A DNA stretch of 7,419 nucleotides from Methanomassiliicoccales archaeon. GTDB taxonomy: Archaea > Thermoplasmatota > Thermoplasmata > SG8-5. Both the position numbers and the translations under genes were made by a program. This document shows positions 5,695 through 7,419 of the stretch, piece after piece (position 1 is the stretch's first letter; every line of letters begins with the position of its first letter). A model generated the notes under the pieces. It saw nothing but the letters and a program-made list of their open reading frames with translations, made no database searches and was not told where the DNA came from. Location: assembly GCA_030636255.1 (NCBI GenBank), contig DAOVXH010000086.1:1-7419 (forward strand), in the 5' to 3' direction.

Positions 5695-6024
5695 ATGGAG
5701 AGACTTACCAAGCTAATACTAGGCATAATTTCATTCGCAGTTGTTCTTGAGCTTCTGCTTGGCCCTGGATTATTGCTGTTTGCAGGCATATGCATACTGT
5801 TTTTGCTCTGGGGCGCCCAGGGGGGGATGACCGAGGGCAATCCATACAAGAGAATGAAATATTCCAGAGTGCCAGACTTTTTGGAGGTCAAGGATTACAT
5901 GAGAAAACAGGACATTGAGGAGAGGGACAATGCAGATGCCTACACAACAATGCTTGTCTTCACCATTGGCATGATACTCATATGCATTGATGTTCTGTAC
6001 ATGTGGTTCCTGGGGTGGTTATAG
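5695..6024 (+). CDS. Small three-helix membrane protein, tandem paralogue 1
   Basis: A 109-residue protein of unknown family. Hydrophobic helices at about 6-23 and 25-41 form an N-terminal hairpin. A charged loop of about 42 residues follows, with GG at 43-44, NPY at 49-51, PD at 60-61, EV at 64-65 and YM at 68-69. A third helix lies at about 84-106. There is no cleavable signal. The next gene encodes a protein of the same length that aligns without gaps at about one third identity (36 of 109, hand count). The loop motif is the best conserved part, suggesting a binding surface, with the paralogues perhaps forming a heterodimer. It is first behind a strong TATA box and probably leaderless. I can assign no function. 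Confidence 0.82.
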   Translation: MERLTKLILGIISFAVVLELLLGPGLLLFAGICILFLLWGAQGGMTEGNPYKRMKYSRVPDFLEVKDYMRKQDIEERDNADAYTTMLVFTIGMILICIDVLYMWFLGWL

Positions 6025-6354
6025 ATGGAGAGGGCATCAAAACTTATTCTGACCATTGTGGTTGCCAGCCTATTACTTGGCTGGATTTTAGAGCCAGCTA
6101 TTGTTATCATCGGCGGAGGATTGCTGTGGGTATTTATTCTTCTAATCTCAGGTGGCGCAGAGGACGCCAACCCTTACAGGACCATGAGAAAGTCTGGCTT
6201 ACCTGATCACATGGAAGTAGGCAGATACATGAAGCAGCAGAAGGTGGCAAAAAAGCAGCCCACTGACACGATCTTGATGAGGTCATTCTTCATTGCCGGG
6301 GCTATTTTGATTATCATCGGAATACTCTGGATGATGGCCCAGGGAACATGGTGA
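6025..6354 (+). CDS. Small three-helix membrane protein, tandem paralogue 2
   Basis: This 109-residue product starts at the base directly after the stop of its paralogue, so the two units are exact 330-nt blocks. It repeats the same plan: helices at about 6-21, 24-42 and 86-105, starting MER-x-x-KLIL, with GG at 43-44, NPY at 49-51, SGLPD at 57-61, EV at 64-65 and YM at 68-69. Unlike paralogue 1, its loop is strongly basic (RYMKQQKVAKKQP at 67-79, against RKQDIEERDNAD in the other). This could give complementary charges in a pair, or set different topologies. A G-rich stretch GGGGTGG at 6012-6018 may act as SD. No known family is recognised. The stop codon lies inside the SD of the next gene, so the three genes form one operon. 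Confidence 0.82.
   Translation: MERASKLILTIVVASLLLGWILEPAIVIIGGGLLWVFILLISGGAEDANPYRTMRKSGLPDHMEVGRYMKQQKVAKKQPTDTILMRSFFIAGAILIIIGILWMMAQGTW
6350..6354 (+). promoter_or_regulatory. Ribosome-binding site of the third membrane-protein gene
   Basis: GGTGA lies 4 nt before ATG 6359 and contains the TGA stop (6352-6354) of the preceding gene. It fixes the start and implies coupled translation. Confidence 0.65.
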
Positions 6355-6358
6355 GCCA

Positions 6359-6766
6359 ATGAGCCAGAAAAAAGTACGCCTCATATCTGCAGACGAGTAT
6401 TTCAAGCACAGGAATGTCAGGGACAGCCAGGAAAAAAGGAGAATTCCAGACAGCTGGCTCTGCAATCTTGCTGGTATACTGTTGGTAATATCCGGATTAC
6501 TTTCATTGAAGTACTGCTCAATATTTCTCACTTTCTTTGAGACCGAGACCTTTGCCGCAGAAATGTGCTGGCTGGCATTTCAAATAGTTATTACAGTGCC
6601 TACTTTTATAGGTGCAATATCTGTCTTCACAAGGCGCAAGTTCCAGTATGCCCTGGCAGGAGCTGCAATGAGCTTGACAACAACAATAATTCTGGGGGTT
6701 ATTGCATTACTATTATTGTACTGGACAGTTGACGAGTTCGAGAAATATGAAGATTATGAGAATTAG
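6359..6766 (+). CDS. Small multi-pass membrane protein of unknown function
   Basis: A 135-residue protein with a charged, basic N-terminal segment of about 32 residues (probably cytosolic). Three long hydrophobic segments follow at about 33-60, 66-90 and 95-122, and then an acidic tail DEFEKYEDYEN. The first segment contains LKYC and is long enough to bend or to hold two short passes. It has cysteines at 35, 53 and 70 and no recognisable catalytic motif. It is the last gene of the operon with the two tandem paralogues, starting 4 nt after the previous stop, but does not share their NPY/PD loop. I do not recognise the family; a shared membrane complex with its neighbours is only suggested by the spacing. 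Confidence 0.8.
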   Translation: MSQKKVRLISADEYFKHRNVRDSQEKRRIPDSWLCNLAGILLVISGLLSLKYCSIFLTFFETETFAAEMCWLAFQIVITVPTFIGAISVFTRRKFQYALAGAAMSLTTTIILGVIALLLLYWTVDEFEKYEDYEN

Positions 6767-6805
6767 TTAATCCTCACTTGATAACCTTCCATTTTACGCC
6801 GTCAT

Positions 6806-6836
6806 GGAGTGAGCATATTATTAGCTGAATCACTCC
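6806..6836. terminator. Hairpin between convergent genes, possible bidirectional terminator
   Basis: GGAGTGA (6806-6812) and TCACTCC (6830-6836) form a perfect 7-bp stem in the 83-nt gap between the membrane operon and cysS. The inner loop can add AGC/GCT pairing. The plus-strand side lacks a long T run, so its role in termination is inferred from the convergent position. Confidence 0.4.
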
Positions 6837-6849
6837 TGGAGATTGTGAA

Positions 6850-7419
6850 TTAAATTATTTTCCATTTTGCACCATCTCCTCCGTCTTGGATTTCGATTCC
6901 CAGTTCCTTCAAACGGTCGCGGATCTCATCAGCCAGTGCCCAGTTTTTATCGGCCCGGGCCTTCTGCCGGATGTCGATAATAATGTCCATGAGCGGCGCC
7001 ATCATGTGTTCTCCGGCATCCTTCTCAAACTGGAAGATTGATAATATTTCATCATAAATCTTGAATGTCTCGACTACTGCCTCAAGGCTGGATTTTTTAG
7101 ACTCATTCTCAAGATATTTATTTACCTCTCTGGAGAAATCAAATATGCTGGCTATTGCATCCCTGGTGTTAAAGTCCTCATCCATTGCAGCGTCGAACTT
7201 TTCTATAGCGGATTTTGCCTGGTCTGCGAATTCGTCTGAACCCTCAGGTGCATTTTCCATTGCAGCAAGAACATTATCCAGTGTATTTTGAATTCTATTT
7301 AATGCCTGACTTGCCTCTGCCAATGCCTTCTGATTGATATCTATTGGCTTTTTGTAATGGGTGTTCAGCAGGAACAAGCGCACAACCAGTGGCTCATAAT
7401 CTGCTAGAACTTCTTTTAT
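6850..7419 (-). CDS. cysS: Cysteinyl-tRNA synthetase, C-terminal part (5' end outside window)
   Basis: Charges tRNA-Cys in the cytoplasm. The minus-strand frame is open from the window edge to a TAA at 6850-6852 and gives the last 189 residues. It starts IKEVLADYEPLVVRLFLLNTHY and continues KKPID, the family's conserved segment just after the KMSKS loop, which must lie immediately beyond the edge. The DALR anticodon-binding helical domain follows, with AMDEDFNTRDAIASIF as its hallmark. The C-terminal end has the ADEIRDRLKELGIEIQDG stretch closing on KWKII, also typical. The GTG at 7381-7383 is an internal valine codon, not the start. The part seen is intact, with no frameshift. Its promoter is outside the window. 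It runs convergent to the membrane-protein operon and is probably unrelated to it. Confidence 0.95.
   Translation of the reverse strand: MKEVLADYEPLVVRLFLLNTHYKKPIDINQKALAEASQALNRIQNTLDNVLAAMENAPEGSDEFADQAKSAIEKFDAAMDEDFNTRDAIASIFDFSREVNKYLENESKKSSLEAVVETFKIYDEILSIFQFEKDAGEHMMAPLMDIIIDIRQKARADKNWALADEIRDRLKELGIEIQDGGDGAKWKII

Noticed and set aside
6003..6206. Plus-strand open frame overlapping the second tandem membrane protein
   Set aside because: It lies out of frame over a well-supported gene and its product has no recognisable features. Treated as a chance reading frame.
7061..7291. Plus-strand open frame inside cysS
   Set aside because: It is antisense to the conserved DALR domain, and its Ser/Ala-rich product is typical of the reverse strand of a helical coding region.

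Overview
The window looks archaeal, most likely from the Thermoplasmatota or a nearby euryarchaeal lineage. The evidence is an archaeal/eukaryotic-type glycyl-tRNA synthetase, a DUF835 domain (a mostly archaeal family), two Rab/Ras-like small GTPases, repeated GGTGA Shine-Dalgarno sites and TATA-box promoters that imply leaderless mRNAs. Base composition is moderate, with no GC extreme. The lineage is an inference from family types only.

Layout. (1) Positions 1-171 hold the end of a CBS-domain protein, whose stop codon lies inside the ribosome-binding site of glyS (176-1663). (2) A stand-alone asparagine-synthase-like PP-loop enzyme follows glyS after 4 nt (1668-2468). (3) A possible promoter at 2471-2479 starts a tight three-gene unit (2502-4830): a small GTPase with an extra C-terminal domain, a second minimal GTPase, and a V4R-DUF835 protein. 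(4) A 52-nt gap with a hairpin and an odd duplicated gene tail leads to a secreted, membrane-anchored acidic protein (4883-5512). (5) A 182-nt structured intergenic region ends in a strong TATA box that drives three small membrane proteins (5695-6766); the first two are tandem paralogues of identical length. (6) The 3' part of cysS arrives convergently from the right on the minus strand (6850-7419).

How the genes may work together. glyS and cysS are housekeeping genes flanking a stretch of signalling and envelope genes. The most interesting part is the GTPase-GTPase-V4R/DUF835 unit. V4R is the prokaryotic relative of the Bet3 subunits of eukaryotic TRAPP complexes, which activate Rab GTPases. 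An archaeal operon joining Rab-like GTPases to a V4R protein therefore resembles, at the level of gene families, a minimal TRAPP-Rab pairing. The neighbouring secreted and membrane proteins could be its envelope partners, but only proximity supports that. No tRNA, rRNA, CRISPR array, insertion sequence or replication origin was seen.
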